Assembly: GCF_001597745.1 (NCBI RefSeq)
Contig: NZ_LUHJ01000076.1
Span: forward strand, 167,556 to 231,555
Reading direction: 5' to 3'
Length of the DNA: 64,000 bases
Origin: Anabaena sp. 4-3
GTDB taxonomy: Bacteria > Cyanobacteriota > Cyanobacteriia > Cyanobacteriales > Nostocaceae
Part shown: in pieces, positions 44,788 through 54,703 of the stretch
How positions within the stretch are numbered: position 1 is the stretch's first letter
Layout of the letters: each line of letters starts with the position of its first letter
Position numbers and translations under genes: made by a program
The notes under the pieces: generated by a model
Seen by the model: only the letters and a program-made list of their open reading frames with translations
The model's database searches: none
What the model was told of the DNA's origin: nothing

Positions 44788-45780
44788 TTATCGTCCCCAT
44801 TGGAAAATTGCTGCGCCCCAGGTTAAACCTGCTCCAAAGCCGGAGGCGGCGATAATGTCGTTGGTTTTGATGTTACCTTGCCGCACGGCTTCATCTAAAG
44901 CGATGGGAATGGAGGCGGCGGAGGTGTTACCGTAGTTAGCAAGATTACTGATAACTTTGTCATTAGGAATCTTGAGGCGTTGGGCAACTGCGTCAAGGAT
45001 GCGCTGATTCGCTTGATGTAGTAGCAGCCAGTCGATTTGGTCAACGGTGAGGTTGGCGGCAAATAAGGCTTTATCAATGATTTCTGGGACTTTTTGGGCG
45101 GCAAATCGATAAACTTCTTTACCGTTCATGGTGATGGGTTGATAAGTGCCTTGAGTAACGTTTACGCCTGGGATGATTTCTTGAGAAGTGCCTTGATAGC
45201 CGAGGTTGAGGTAGTGGTTTTGAGTCCCGTCACTTTTGAGGGCAAATCCTAGTAAGCGATCGCTTGTATTTGCCTGTAAGACAACTGCCCCAGCACCATC
45301 GCCAAACAATACGCAAGTGCGTCTGTCTTGCCAATCTACCCAACGAGAGAGGATATCTGCCCCGATTAATAGTACATTGCGGTATGCGCCTGTTTTAATG
45401 TATTGGGCGGCTGTGACTAGCCCAAACACAAAGCCAGAACAAGCGGCTGTCAGGTCAAAGGCTACTGCTTGGGTAGCACCTAACGCTGCTTGAACTTTAC
45501 ACGCACTACCAAATAAATCATCTGGGGTGGAAGTTGCCAGCAAGATTAAATCTATATCGGCTGGTGTAATTCCGGCGGAGGCGATCGCTTGAAGGCTGGC
45601 AGATGTCGCTAACCCACTCAAGGAATCTGTGGGATTGGCTAAACGTCGCTGACGAATTCCGGTTCTGGTAGTAATCCACTCATCAGAGGTGTCTACCAGT
45701 TCCGTCAGTTGTTGATTGTGAAGGGAAGTTGTGGGTACTGCCGAACCACTTCCTGTAATTGCTATACCTAAATTTTGCAC
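44788..45780 (-). CDS. fabH: Beta-ketoacyl-ACP synthase III
   Basis: Starts fatty-acid synthesis by condensing acetyl-CoA with malonyl-ACP. 330 aa of thiolase fold with the full triad: C114 in LTAACSGFVFG, His in LLLHQANQRI and Asn in NYGNTSAAS. The start MQNLGIAITGSGSAVP is typical. It follows plsX by 117 bp on the minus strand. This pairing (plsX upstream of fabH-fabD) is conserved across bacteria and coordinates acyl-phosphate production with chain initiation. Confidence 0.97.
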   Translation of the reverse strand: MQNLGIAITGSGSAVPTTSLHNQQLTELVDTSDEWITTRTGIRQRRLANPTDSLSGLATSASLQAIASAGITPADIDLILLATSTPDDLFGSACKVQAALGATQAVAFDLTAACSGFVFGLVTAAQYIKTGAYRNVLLIGADILSRWVDWQDRRTCVLFGDGAGAVVLQANTSDRLLGFALKSDGTQNHYLNLGYQGTSQEIIPGVNVTQGTYQPITMNGKEVYRFAAQKVPEIIDKALFAANLTVDQIDWLLLHQANQRILDAVAQRLKIPNDKVISNLANYGNTSAASIPIALDEAVRQGNIKTNDIIAASGFGAGLTWGAAIFQWGR

Positions 45781-45897
45781 TCCTAATCTCCCAAGCTATC
45801 AGCTGTTAGTCATTAGTCATCAGTCATTAGTCATTAGTCTTTAACTGCTAACCAATGACTTGTTACTAGCTGTCATTACTAGTTTTTTGGCTGATTG

Positions 45898-46923
45898 CTA
45901 ACTACTCTCACTCTGTAGCATCTCATATCGGGATTGCAATTGTTGCATGACCTGATTATCTACAGCTTCTTTTGCCATGCGAATGGCGTTAAAAACTGAA
46001 GGTGCTTGAGAACTACCATGACCAATCAAACACACACCTGACACACCTAACAGCAACGCGCCGCCATGTTCGGCGTGATCCATACGTTGCTTAATGCGCT
46101 TCAGGTTTGGTCTTAAAATCGCTGACCCAATTTGACCGTGCAAACCTTGGGGTAATTCTTCCCGCAAAATTTGTAAAATCACGCCGCCAACCGCTTCGGC
46201 AAATTTGAGTAAGATGTTGCCCACAAAGCCATCGCAGACAATCACATCAAATTCACCAGACAGAACATCTCGTCCTTCCGCATTGCCTAGAAAGGCAATA
46301 TGGGGATTAACTCGTAACAGTTCGTGAGTACGTAGGGCTAACTCATTACCTTTAGTATCTTCTTCGCCAATGTTCAACAAACCCACCTTGGGTTCATTTG
46401 TACCGAGAACATACTGACTATAAATCGAACCGATGACGGCGAACTGTTCTAAAAACTTAGGACGACAATCTACGTTTGCGCCCACATCCAGAATGAGAAC
46501 TGGCTTACCTGCTTTGACGGTGGGAAAAACTGTCCCAATTGCCGGACGGTCAACCCCTGGCAATCTTCCCAAGCGAAGTAGGGCTGATGCCATTGCTGCC
46601 CCCGAATGACCAGCAGAAAATACCGCATCTGCCTGTTGTTGCTTAACTAAATCCATCGCCACATTAATAGAAGCCTTGCGTTTGCGTCTCACCGCATTCA
46701 AAGGCTCCTCATCCATTGCGATCGCATCCTCAGCCGGAATGATTTCCACTCCTGCCACATTAGTTTTTGGGGGCAAGGCAGCTTTAATTTGTTGGGGATC
46801 ACCCACCAATAAAACTTTCACACCTAATTCTTCACTGGCTCGCACCGCGCCAGTAACGATTTCACCGGGAGCGTTATCCCCTCCCATTGCGTCAATTGCT
46901 ATCCGCACGCCAGTCGATCCCAT
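45898..46923 (-). CDS. plsX: Phosphate acyltransferase PlsX
   Basis: Makes acyl-phosphate from acyl-ACP, the donor for the first glycerol-3-phosphate acylation. 341 aa. The family signatures are IAIDAMGGDNAPGEIV at the N-terminus, MDEEPLNAVRRKRKAS, ADAVFSAGHSGAAMASALLRLGRLPG, LDVGANVDCRP and CDGFVGNILLKFAEA. It is the first gene of the minus-strand lipid cluster; the upstream 298-bp gap (46924-47221) presumably holds the cluster's promoter, along with STRR DNA. Confidence 0.97.
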   Translation of the reverse strand: MGSTGVRIAIDAMGGDNAPGEIVTGAVRASEELGVKVLLVGDPQQIKAALPPKTNVAGVEIIPAEDAIAMDEEPLNAVRRKRKASINVAMDLVKQQQADAVFSAGHSGAAMASALLRLGRLPGVDRPAIGTVFPTVKAGKPVLILDVGANVDCRPKFLEQFAVIGSIYSQYVLGTNEPKVGLLNIGEEDTKGNELALRTHELLRVNPHIAFLGNAEGRDVLSGEFDVIVCDGFVGNILLKFAEAVGGVILQILREELPQGLHGQIGSAILRPNLKRIKQRMDHAEHGGALLLGVSGVCLIGHGSSQAPSVFNAIRMAKEAVDNQVMQQLQSRYEMLQSESS

Positions 46924-47055
46924 TGCTCAGTGCTTTTTAGAAACCTTACAAATTTTACCAGATGCCTTTGCTAAAAAATCTTAACTTTCCATCTGCCGAT
47001 TACTGTTGTGATTTTTGCAACAAGTTCTCACGGTAAACCCACGATAACACGAAAT

Positions 47056-47125
47056 ATTGGGGATTGGGGATTGGGGATTGGGGCATCAATCAATTCAAAA
47101 TTCAAAATTCAAAATTCAAAATTGA
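47056..47125. repeat. STRR: GGGGATT units then AATTCAAAATTC units
   Basis: TTGGGGATTGGGGATTGGGG (about 47058-47083) is followed by four AATTCAAA-type units. Non-coding; lies between pepA and plsX. Confidence 0.85.
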
Positions 47126-47221
47126 AAGAATTCTAAGGAAAAAATTTCCCCCTGCCCTTAAGAGGCTCCCTCATCCCCCTCATCTCCCTCATCCCCCCTG
47201 CTCTCCAGTCCCTTCCAGTAC

Positions 47222-48703
47222 CTAGTCCCCAGTACCTAGTACCCAATCAACTAGGGTTCTGACACCGAAACCAGTGGCACCAGAGCCGTTATAACCACTG
47301 TCTTTGTCTGCCCAAACTGGCCCGGCTATATCTAGGTGCGCCCAAGCTGTGTCTTTGACAAACTGTTTGAGGAACAAGGCGGCGGTAATCGAACCACCAG
47401 CACGCGGCCCGGTGTTTTTCATGTCCGCAATCCCAGATTTGAGTCCCTCAAAATATTTGTCTTCCATTGGCAGCCGCCAAATTTTCTCACCTGAACTGTC
47501 GGCAGCTTGTTCTAGTTGTGCTGCTAAACCATCATCAGGAGTAAATAAGCCAGCAATATCATCTCCCAAGGCAACCACACAAGCCCCGGTAAGGGTGGCT
47601 AAATCAACAACGGCATCTAATTCTAATTTGTCGGCAAAAACTAAGGCATCTGCTAGGGTTAAACGACCTTCAGCGTCGGTGTTATTGACTTCAATGGTTT
47701 TGCCATTGGATGCGGTGAGGATGTCTCCTGGGTGCATGGCGTGGCCGCTAATCATGTTTTCTGTCACAGCCGAAATAAAATGCACTTCCACATCTGGCTT
47801 GAGTTGACCTATGGCTTTGGCAGCACCTAATGTAGCGGCTGCGCCTCCCATATCGATTTTCATGGTTTCAATACCGCTACCCGCACCTTTGATGTTGAGT
47901 CCACCAGAATCAAAGGTTAAGCCTTTGCCAATAATGCCTAGTTTACGCTTGGCTGTACCTTGGGGTTTATATGTCAGGTGGATGAATTTTGGCGGCAAAT
48001 CAGAAGCTTGGGCTACTCCCAAAAAAGCACCCATGCCTAATTTTTCACAGTCTGCTTTTTCCAAAATCTCGATTTGCAAACCGTGTTCTTGGGCAATTTG
48101 TTGGGCTGTTTCTGCCATTGTAATCGGGGTGACGGCGTTGGCTGGGGCTGCTACTAACTCTCTAGCCAAGATTACCCCAGAGACGATTTGATTGGCTTTG
48201 GTAATTGCTGGTTCTTGTCCGGCGAATCCTAAAAACTCGATGGTTTCGACTTGTGCGCCTTTGTCTTCTGATTCTGATTTAAAGCGATTGTCTTTGTAAA
48301 GGGCTAGTTGCACACCTTCAGCTAGTGCTTGCACAGATGCAGATGGGTCATTGTTCCATAAAGGAAAACTACAGCCTAAAACTTTGGTTTTTTGTTTTTT
48401 GGCAACTTTCCCGACTGTCGCTGCCGCTTGTCTGAGGGTGTCTAGTTTGAGGGTATCGGGTTTTCCTAAACCTACTAAAATCACTTTTTTGATGGGGCTA
48501 GCACCTGTGACGCGAGTAAAGATGCTGCTGTTGGCTTTGCCTTTAAATTCTTCTTCTGCAATGACTTCTTTTAAAATGCCGGCAAACTTCTCATCTAAAG
48601 TTGCCAGTTCCCCTGTTAACTCTACTGCTTCTTCAAATAATGCGATCGCTAGCGTATCGCCAGCCCACTCTAGCAGAGGTTTGTCACTCAGTTGAATTGC
48701 CAT
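47222..48703 (-). CDS. pepA: Leucyl aminopeptidase (M17)
   Basis: A cytosolic hexameric metallo-aminopeptidase that trims N-terminal residues in peptide turnover. 493 aa. The C-terminal catalytic domain has [15 protein letters not shown], the M17 signature [14 protein letters not shown] and the metal-ligand region [17 protein letters not shown]. The N-terminal domain is variable as usual. The last residues VDWVLGTGD run into CCCAGTACCTAG repeat DNA at the stop, so the C-terminal few residues may be repeat-derived. Upstream lies a repeat-filled gap with an IS-derived element. Confidence 0.96.
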   Translation of the reverse strand: MAIQLSDKPLLEWAGDTLAIALFEEAVELTGELATLDEKFAGILKEVIAEEEFKGKANSSIFTRVTGASPIKKVILVGLGKPDTLKLDTLRQAAATVGKVAKKQKTKVLGCSFPLWNNDPSASVQALAEGVQLALYKDNRFKSESEDKGAQVETIEFLGFAGQEPAITKANQIVSGVILARELVAAPANAVTPITMAETAQQIAQEHGLQIEILEKADCEKLGMGAFLGVAQASDLPPKFIHLTYKPQGTAKRKLGIIGKGLTFDSGGLNIKGAGSGIETMKIDMGGAAATLGAAKAIGQLKPDVEVHFISAVTENMISGHAMHPGDILTASNGKTIEVNNTDAEGRLTLADALVFADKLELDAVVDLATLTGACVVALGDDIAGLFTPDDGLAAQLEQAADSSGEKIWRLPMEDKYFEGLKSGIADMKNTGPRAGGSITAALFLKQFVKDTAWAHLDIAGPVWADKDSGYNGSGATGFGVRTLVDWVLGTGD

Positions 48704-48762
48704 TTTTGGATTTCGCGTAAATATTCCTTCTTGTACAAGTATTGCTCAAAATTTTCCGAGTG

Positions 48763-48905
48763 AGGGATTGGGGACTGGGGATTGGGGATTGGGGACTGGG
48801 GACTGGGGACTGGGGAGATGAGGGAGAAATTCTTTCTCAGTCAACCGTCAAAAATTAACAATTAACAATTAACAATCACCAATTTTGAATTTTGAATTTT
48901 GAATT
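48763..48905. repeat. STRR: GGGGACT/GGGGATT and ATTTTGAATTTTGAA runs
   Basis: Heptamers GGGGACT and GGGGATT (about 48768-48812), a fragment of TCAACCGTC, AATTAACAATTAACA units, then TTTTGAATTTTGAATTTTG. Non-coding. Confidence 0.8.
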
Positions 48906-48946
48906 GAGTTATGCCCCATGCCCAATCTCTAATGACTCATGACCTT

Positions 48947-49310
48947 TTGACACTCTCCGCCCTAAAAGTGCGGAGATTCTTGGGCTGAATCCTGCCTCCA
49001 CCAACGATGTTGATTTTGGTCTTACAGTTTCATGTCTAGTCCGAAACATATCTCTCGATATACCCCACTTAAGGACTACTCCCCAAGCGTAAATTTGGGT
49101 ATGCCCTACCCTATTTAATTGCTTTTCGACCTTACAGTTTGGACTTATTTTTACACCATTGACTGTTAGGCATTTTGAGATCACGGAGTAGGACGTTTTA
49201 CCTGTTTCCTCCCTGCGGGACGCTACGCGAACATCGTTCTCACGGTCTACAACCTACTGCTAGTATACCAGAAAGCCGTCGTAGAACGACGGGGTTTTCA
49301 ACCCAAATTT
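48947..49310 (-). mobile_element. IS200/IS605-derived miniature element (TnpB remnant)
   Basis: Both ends carry imperfectly spaced hairpins of IS200/IS605 type: CTCCGC-CCTAAAAGT-GCGGAG at 48955-48975 (right end) and CCGTCGT-AGA-ACGACGG at 49276-49292 (left end). Between them, the minus strand from 49184 keeps an open frame whose LNRVGHTQIYAWG and SLVEAGFSPRISALLG parts resemble the C-terminal tail of cyanobacterial TnpB proteins, read across the right-end structure. The transposase and the RuvC core of TnpB are gone. The right-end hairpin region is also where TnpB guide RNAs end. The exact boundaries are uncertain by about 10 bp. Confidence 0.6.
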
Positions 49311-49377
49311 TCGATAATTGAAACAGTTAAAGCAGCGATTGCGTTCTCTCGGTGTTGATCCTGAGCAACGCTAATAA

Positions 49378-50541
49378 CTATTGACTGTTGTCTTGATTTT
49401 GATTTAAGTCAATATCAAATTTGTTAGCGATCGCTCTGATAATTTCTTGCTCTACTGCTGTGGTTTGCTTGTCTATTTGAGCAATTCTCTGACATTGTGC
49501 TAATAAGGGTACGGCAAAATCAGGATCTAGTTGATTAAGTAGTTGCTCTAAGGGTGGGGGTGATTTGATGTTTTTGGCGATCGCTGATAATGAAGTTTCA
49601 CTCAGGTTAGCGGCTTTGAGTTCTGGTAATATTTGTTGCCAAGTTTTTTCCGGGTGACTCGCTAAAATAACATGGACTAATATCTGATCCATGACGGCTT
49701 GTTGCGCGATCGCCGTTTCTAAATATTGTTCACTCTCGGCTTTTAATTTCGCCAGCGTTTCCGGTGATTCTACGGACACTGATTCGTCTAGTTTGGCTTC
49801 ATAAAACCGACAAGCCGCATACCCTAAAGAATAACTCATTGTAGCATTGGCACTGGCGGCGATCGCTGCCCCAGCAAAGGGGACATTTCGCAACCAAACT
49901 AATCCGGCGGCTTTTAACAGCCGATTCCCACCTAAACCCAACCCAAAAATCGTCAATAGTTCCCCTTTACGTGCTGGATCTTGTAAGTCTAGTCCATACA
50001 CCCCGGCAATTTGATACAGCATTTCTGTCTGCAATTTCATGGTTGCAGCTAAGTCTACTGCTAGCAACGCAACTGCTACTCCTGGCAAAATACTACTTGC
50101 TAACCCAATTCCACCGGCTTTAGTGGCTTTTTCCATCATGATGCGGTGAGCAATTTGTTGAGGTGATTCTTGGGGGTATTTCTGCTTGAGTTTGTTAACT
50201 GCAATTTCCACTTTTGCTAAATCAACATCCTCACTCGCACCGATCAGCCAGTTGAGATTTAAAAACCCAGATATTCTTCTAATTAACCAATTTTGCCCAA
50301 TCTTATTGATAACTTGTCCTGTGATTTTAGTTGCTTGCCCAAATAAATTATATGTAGTTTGTGCTGTTGCTGTCCCTACTACCACTGCTGTATCTACAAC
50401 TGTTTTTCCAGTATTAACAGCAGTTTCAGCCAAAGTATCTATTAGAGACGTTTGATTTTTATCTGCTTCAGTTTTTTGAGTTTCAGGTGAATTAACTGAT
50501 GGGTTGATATTTGTGTTTTTATATGGGGATTCTTCAGACAT
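49378..50541 (-). CDS. EcsC-family protein with TerB-like C-terminus
   Basis: 387 aa. The N-terminal 60 residues are polar and disordered, followed by Ala/Thr-rich helices (about 35-75). The EcsC-like core spans about 105-260: AGGIGLASSILPGVAVALLAVDLA, TIFGLGLGGNRLLKAAG, VPFAGAAIAASANATMSYSLG. The C-terminal segment FAVPLLAQCQRIAQIDKQTT, then EQEIIRAIANKFDID reads like the end of a TerB-type domain. EcsC proteins associate with membranes; function is unknown. The start at 50541 (MSEESPYKN) is the first good ATG. Confidence 0.75.
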   Translation of the reverse strand: MSEESPYKNTNINPSVNSPETQKTEADKNQTSLIDTLAETAVNTGKTVVDTAVVVGTATAQTTYNLFGQATKITGQVINKIGQNWLIRRISGFLNLNWLIGASEDVDLAKVEIAVNKLKQKYPQESPQQIAHRIMMEKATKAGGIGLASSILPGVAVALLAVDLAATMKLQTEMLYQIAGVYGLDLQDPARKGELLTIFGLGLGGNRLLKAAGLVWLRNVPFAGAAIAASANATMSYSLGYAACRFYEAKLDESVSVESPETLAKLKAESEQYLETAIAQQAVMDQILVHVILASHPEKTWQQILPELKAANLSETSLSAIAKNIKSPPPLEQLLNQLDPDFAVPLLAQCQRIAQIDKQTTAVEQEIIRAIANKFDIDLNQNQDNSQ

Positions 50542-50676
50542 TTTGGATAATTATCCTCATTACAGCCTCTCTTTTTCGGTTGTAATGAAAAATTTACCCG
50601 CTTGACATCTTCCAACCAGTGCAAATTATTTTTGCATGGGATGAAAAATTACAGCAGGTTACAGATTAACTTACTA

Positions 50677-51492
50677 TCAAAGTATCTTTTGATGCAGTTT
50701 ATGCTCTTGTAGTTCTAGGAAGTTATGAGCCTGAAGAATTTGGTAGAGGTTCACATCGTTCTCTAGTAAGCAAGCGTGTCCGCTTTCAGGTAGAATAACG
50801 GTTTTGGCGTTGGGGATGATATTCGCTATACGTTTGACTTCGGTGACGGAAGGTAAGAGGCGATCGCCAGCACCAGCAATTAACAAGACTGTTTGTTTCA
50901 GAGAACTCAACTTTTCTTCATCAACGCTAAACTCTCTTAACAAAGATATCCGCCAATTCACTGTCTCTGGTGGTACAGAACGCATTGTTTTCAGCAATTC
51001 ATATCTAATACTGCGAGAAATTCGCGGCAAAGATGCCAAGAATGGTAATAAACCCAGTGCGCCAATCTCGTAAGCACATTCTGGAACTATATCCATCAGT
51101 TGAGATGTCCAATTTAACCAAGGCCGTAATTTAAAGGCGGATGCTGGGTTAATTAAAATCATCCGTTTAAACAATTGTGGGGCTTGGGTGGCGACTTTCA
51201 TCGCCAAGCAACCACCAAAGGACTCACCACACAAGTAAACTGATCTCTGGGAACTTTTCTCTAATTCCGCATGGATTAAGTCTAAAACATTACTTGTGAG
51301 GATTTCCCAACTCGTGAGGTCTTTCCGTGGTATTGCTAAACAACGAACATCAAAGCCAACTTCTAATCCCGTAGTTTGCGATCGCAATAGTTGACCTGTT
51401 CCATCCATTCCAGGCAAATACACAAACAACGGATATTCTGGCTGAATGCGTCTAGGTGTAAGGAAACACGGCTTTAGTTCAACTTCTGGCAT
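50677..51492 (-). CDS. Alpha/beta hydrolase, esterase/lipase type
   Basis: 271 aa. Starts with LFVYLPGMDGTGQLLRSQ (oxyanion strand, GMDGTG), has the nucleophile elbow GESFGG (Ser near 92), a cap region, DRLLP (acid) and ESGHACLLE (His). The GMDGT and GESFGG motifs are those of the hydrolase half of plant phytyl ester synthases (PES1/2) and of cyanobacterial Slr2103-like proteins. The next minus-strand gene upstream (51836-52561) is an acyltransferase, the other half of that architecture. An esterase or acyl-transfer role is inferred; the substrate is unproven. Confidence 0.85.
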   Translation of the reverse strand: MPEVELKPCFLTPRRIQPEYPLFVYLPGMDGTGQLLRSQTTGLEVGFDVRCLAIPRKDLTSWEILTSNVLDLIHAELEKSSQRSVYLCGESFGGCLAMKVATQAPQLFKRMILINPASAFKLRPWLNWTSQLMDIVPECAYEIGALGLLPFLASLPRISRSIRYELLKTMRSVPPETVNWRISLLREFSVDEEKLSSLKQTVLLIAGAGDRLLPSVTEVKRIANIIPNAKTVILPESGHACLLENDVNLYQILQAHNFLELQEHKLHQKIL

Positions 51493-51835
51493 TATGGCAA
51501 AATAAACGTCAATTTCCTAGTTGTATCGGCTTCAAGCTATGACCATCTCATACTTTGTAGAGTGAGGATAAAAGCAGGTGACAGCACAATCATCAAGGTT
51601 AAGTTCCTGATCAAATCATAGCTTTAAATGTAACAAATACTTTAGATATAGTTAAACTGTTTAATAAAAAATTAACTTAAATTCAGCATTGCCCAGCCTC
51701 CTTATGAGATATAAGTGTTAACACAAGGTTGTCCAAGAGTATTGATGATTTCCCTAGAGATAATTCTAGAAAGAGCAGATAATTTTTCGATTCTTGGTGA
51801 TGCTTCTAAGCAGTTATGTAACAGCATCTGCAACT
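51493..51835. other. 343-bp gap between the acyltransferase and hydrolase genes
   Basis: AT-rich DNA with no supported ORF, repeat or hairpin. It may contain a separate promoter for the hydrolase, which would argue against strict co-transcription of the pair. Confidence 0.4.
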
Positions 51836-52561
51836 TTAATAACACCCCTGAATTAATAAGTTAGCAATTTCACTGTGACAATATGTGGTGAGATCAGCCA
51901 CTACATTTTTTGCCTGTTTACCGTAATATTGTTGTTGATGTTGCGGTGTAATCCAATAGGGACGACCAATTAACACTGCCACCCGATGATAAATTACTAG
52001 AGGATGCCAACCAGCTTGATTAAATAACGGTTCGCCAGGATCAAATAAACTTAAAAATTTTAAGGGAAAAGCAGCAGTGTTCACTTCTTCTAAAGAGGCG
52101 ATCGCGATTGGTAAAACGGCTAAATCTGGTACGGCAGAACGTAATGCCAGATGAGCAAAACCCCGACGAAATTCACCCAGATGATTGGCTCTTGTGTATT
52201 TCACCATCGGATCTGCACCTTCGGGAAACACTCCCACCATCTGTTTTCTTTTTAATAGCTGCTGGGACTGTACAAAAAAGCTATGCTGGCGGTTTTGGTT
52301 GTCTTCTAAGGGAAAGCAGCCTAATTGTCCTGTAACAATCTCGCGCAGAATTGGCACTTGCCCCATGTAATGATGGCAAGCAAAGCGGATTGGACTGCCT
52401 AAAGCTGCCATTAAAATTAGAGCATCCATAAAACTGCGGTGATTGCTCACTATTAACAAACTGGCATCTTCAGGGATGCGATCCTCATAATAACGAAACA
52501 TTCTGACTGAGAGTGCTGTTAAAAATGAGCGAGAAATATCTAGGGGTCTATTTATGCTCAT
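51836..52561 (-). CDS. Lysophospholipid acyltransferase family protein
   Basis: 241 aa. The acyltransferase motif I is NHRSFMD (H-x4-D), motif III VGVFPEGADPM, and motif IV LAVLPIAIASL. It differs from the PlsC at 43010 in having GADP after the FPEG core and a longer C-terminus. Such LPLAT-like proteins act on lysophospholipids, diacylglycerol or phytol. Being next to the PES-like hydrolase, a neutral-lipid or phytyl-ester role is possible. There is no membrane helix beyond a weak N-terminal amphipathic one. Confidence 0.85.
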   Translation of the reverse strand: MSINRPLDISRSFLTALSVRMFRYYEDRIPEDASLLIVSNHRSFMDALILMAALGSPIRFACHHYMGQVPILREIVTGQLGCFPLEDNQNRQHSFFVQSQQLLKRKQMVGVFPEGADPMVKYTRANHLGEFRRGFAHLALRSAVPDLAVLPIAIASLEEVNTAAFPLKFLSLFDPGEPLFNQAGWHPLVIYHRVAVLIGRPYWITPQHQQQYYGKQAKNVVADLTTYCHSEIANLLIQGCY

Positions 52562-52937
52562 AGTTCATCAATCTATTTTTTTTGGAAAATATCGCAGTTT
52601 ATCTTGATTTAATTTTTACATTTCTTTACCAATACCATGACCGTCTTAAGGTAGAAATGTTTGAGCAGCAGAAGCAGCCCCAGAGCAAAGATTTCGGGGT
52701 TTTCATACTCTGCCACCAAAGATGTAAAAAAACATCCCCCAAGATTTCGAGGAGTGAATTCCCGTCTTTTGGCTGAAAATTTAGCGGAATTTATAAACAT
52801 TAAAAAATCATGCTTAACCAGGGAAATTTGCTAATATTAAGTTAGAGTTTGAAAAAAAAGGTAGTAATGTTATATAATTGCTTGGTTTTACCTAACAGTA
52901 AACAAGAAACGTTTTAATAATTTGATTTTTATTTTGC
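52562..52937. other. 376-bp gap between divergent acyltransferase and metG
   Basis: Short open frames on both strands (52582-52776, 52609-52800) have no ribosome-binding site or family resemblance, so none is called. The AT-rich last 130 bp should contain the metG promoter. Confidence 0.4.
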
Positions 52938-54539
52938 ATGAATATAGTGGATCAAACAGAAAAGACATTTGCACTCACAACACCTCTGTATTATGTAAAC
53001 GATGTTCCCCACGTAGGCAGTGCTTATACAACGATGGCGGCGGATACACTGGCGCGGTTTTATAGACTGTTGGGGCGAGAGGTACTGCTGATTACAGGTA
53101 CAGATGAACATGGGCAGAAAATCCAGCGTTCAGCAGAGAGTATTGGGAAAGCACCACAAGAGTTTTGTGATGGCATCTCTGCCAGTTTTGCCTCCCTGTG
53201 GGAATTACTGAATATTAAGTATGATCGCTTTATTCGCACTACTTCATCACGCCATGAAGCCATAGTGAAAGAATTTTTTCAGCGAGTCTGGGAATCTGGG
53301 GACATCTACCAAGGACAGCAAAAAGGCTGGTATTGCGTATCCTGCGAAGAATTTAAAGAAGAAAGAGACTTGTTAGAAGGGAAGCGTTGCCCCATACATA
53401 CTAACAAAGAAGTTGAGTGGCGAGATGAGCAAAACTATTTCTTCCGTCTTTCTAAATATCAAACTCAATTAGAAGAATTTTACCAGTCGCGCCCGGATTT
53501 CATCCAACCAGAAAGTCGTCGCAATGAAGTTCTGAACTTTGTTAGCCAAGGTTTACAAGACTTCTCGATTTCTAGGGTGAATGTAGATTGGGGTTTTCCA
53601 GTACCCACGGATGCCAAACATACCCTATATGTCTGGTTCGATGCCCTGCTGGGTTACGTCACAGCACTGTTAGATCCTGATGTACCACCCACATTAGAAA
53701 ACGCCCTAGCTAAATGGTGGCCGATTAACCTGCACTTAATTGGTAAAGATATATTAAGGTTTCATGCAGTTTATTGGCCTGCCATGTTGATGTCGGCTAA
53801 ATTACCGTTACCCGAAAAGGTGTTTGGGCATGGCTTTTTGACCAAAGATGGTCAGAAAATGGGTAAAAGTCTGGGTAATACCCTAGATCCTGTCGCACTC
53901 GTTCAGCGTTATGGTAGTGATGCCGTTCGTTATTACTTCCTTAAGGAAATCGAATTTGGCAAAGATGGCGATTTTAATGAAGTTAGATTCATTCATGTTC
54001 TGAATGCAGATTTGGCAAATGACTTAGGTAATTTGCTCAATCGCACCTTGAACATGGTGAAAAAATACTGTGCTGACAATACTCTGTCAGTCGGTAATCC
54101 AGACATTCCTGCGGAAAATGCTTTGAAAGCGATTGGTTTAAATTTGGGTGAAAAAGTCAAACAAGCTTATGCAACACTAGCTTTCAACCAAGCTTGTGAG
54201 ATGGTGCTGTCACTGGTGCAAGCCAGCAATAAGTATATTGACGAGCAAGCTCCTTGGACATTATATAAACAAGGAAAACAGCAAGAAGTAGAAGCCGTAC
54301 TGTACACAGTTTTAGAATCTGTGAGACTAGCTGCTTATCTGCTTTCCCCAGTCATTCCTAATATCAGTAGTGATATTTATCAGCAACTAGGCTGGGAAAT
54401 TGATTTTAACGAACAAATAGCAATTGCAATTAATGCTCCTTTTTCCACCCATGCAGCATGGGGATTACTTTCTAGCGCGCAAAATTTGGGTAAACCCCAA
54501 CCAATTTTTAAACGCATAGAACCCATAAAAAACGATTGA
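52938..54539 (+). CDS. metG: Methionyl-tRNA synthetase
   Basis: Charges tRNA-Met for initiation and elongation. 533 aa, the short form without the C-terminal EMAP dimerisation domain. The HIGH-equivalent is HVGS (25-28), the connective peptide has a zinc knuckle CVSC ... CPIH, and the KMSKS-equivalent is KMGKS (307-311). The anticodon-binding helical domain follows. The ATG at 52938 (MNIVDQTEKTFALTTPLYYV) is close to the conserved start, so no longer form is likely. 164 bp separate it from the next gene. Confidence 0.97.
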   Translation: MNIVDQTEKTFALTTPLYYVNDVPHVGSAYTTMAADTLARFYRLLGREVLLITGTDEHGQKIQRSAESIGKAPQEFCDGISASFASLWELLNIKYDRFIRTTSSRHEAIVKEFFQRVWESGDIYQGQQKGWYCVSCEEFKEERDLLEGKRCPIHTNKEVEWRDEQNYFFRLSKYQTQLEEFYQSRPDFIQPESRRNEVLNFVSQGLQDFSISRVNVDWGFPVPTDAKHTLYVWFDALLGYVTALLDPDVPPTLENALAKWWPINLHLIGKDILRFHAVYWPAMLMSAKLPLPEKVFGHGFLTKDGQKMGKSLGNTLDPVALVQRYGSDAVRYYFLKEIEFGKDGDFNEVRFIHVLNADLANDLGNLLNRTLNMVKKYCADNTLSVGNPDIPAENALKAIGLNLGEKVKQAYATLAFNQACEMVLSLVQASNKYIDEQAPWTLYKQGKQQEVEAVLYTVLESVRLAAYLLSPVIPNISSDIYQQLGWEIDFNEQIAIAINAPFSTHAAWGLLSSAQNLGKPQPIFKRIEPIKND

Positions 54540-54703
54540 TAACTTGAGTTTTTGCTTGATGGCAATCTAGTTCAATCTCTTATTATTTTCGCAAAAAATT
54601 AATGGGGCTGAACTTGAAATTAGCCCCAGTAAATTATCATAAACCAATCTAGCATTCTTTCCTTGAAAACTTGTATCAAAAATATCAAAGATAAAATTGA
54701 GGT

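Noticed and set aside
52582-52800. Two small overlapping open frames upstream of metG
   Set aside because: No ribosome-binding site, no recognisable motifs, overlapping on opposite strands.
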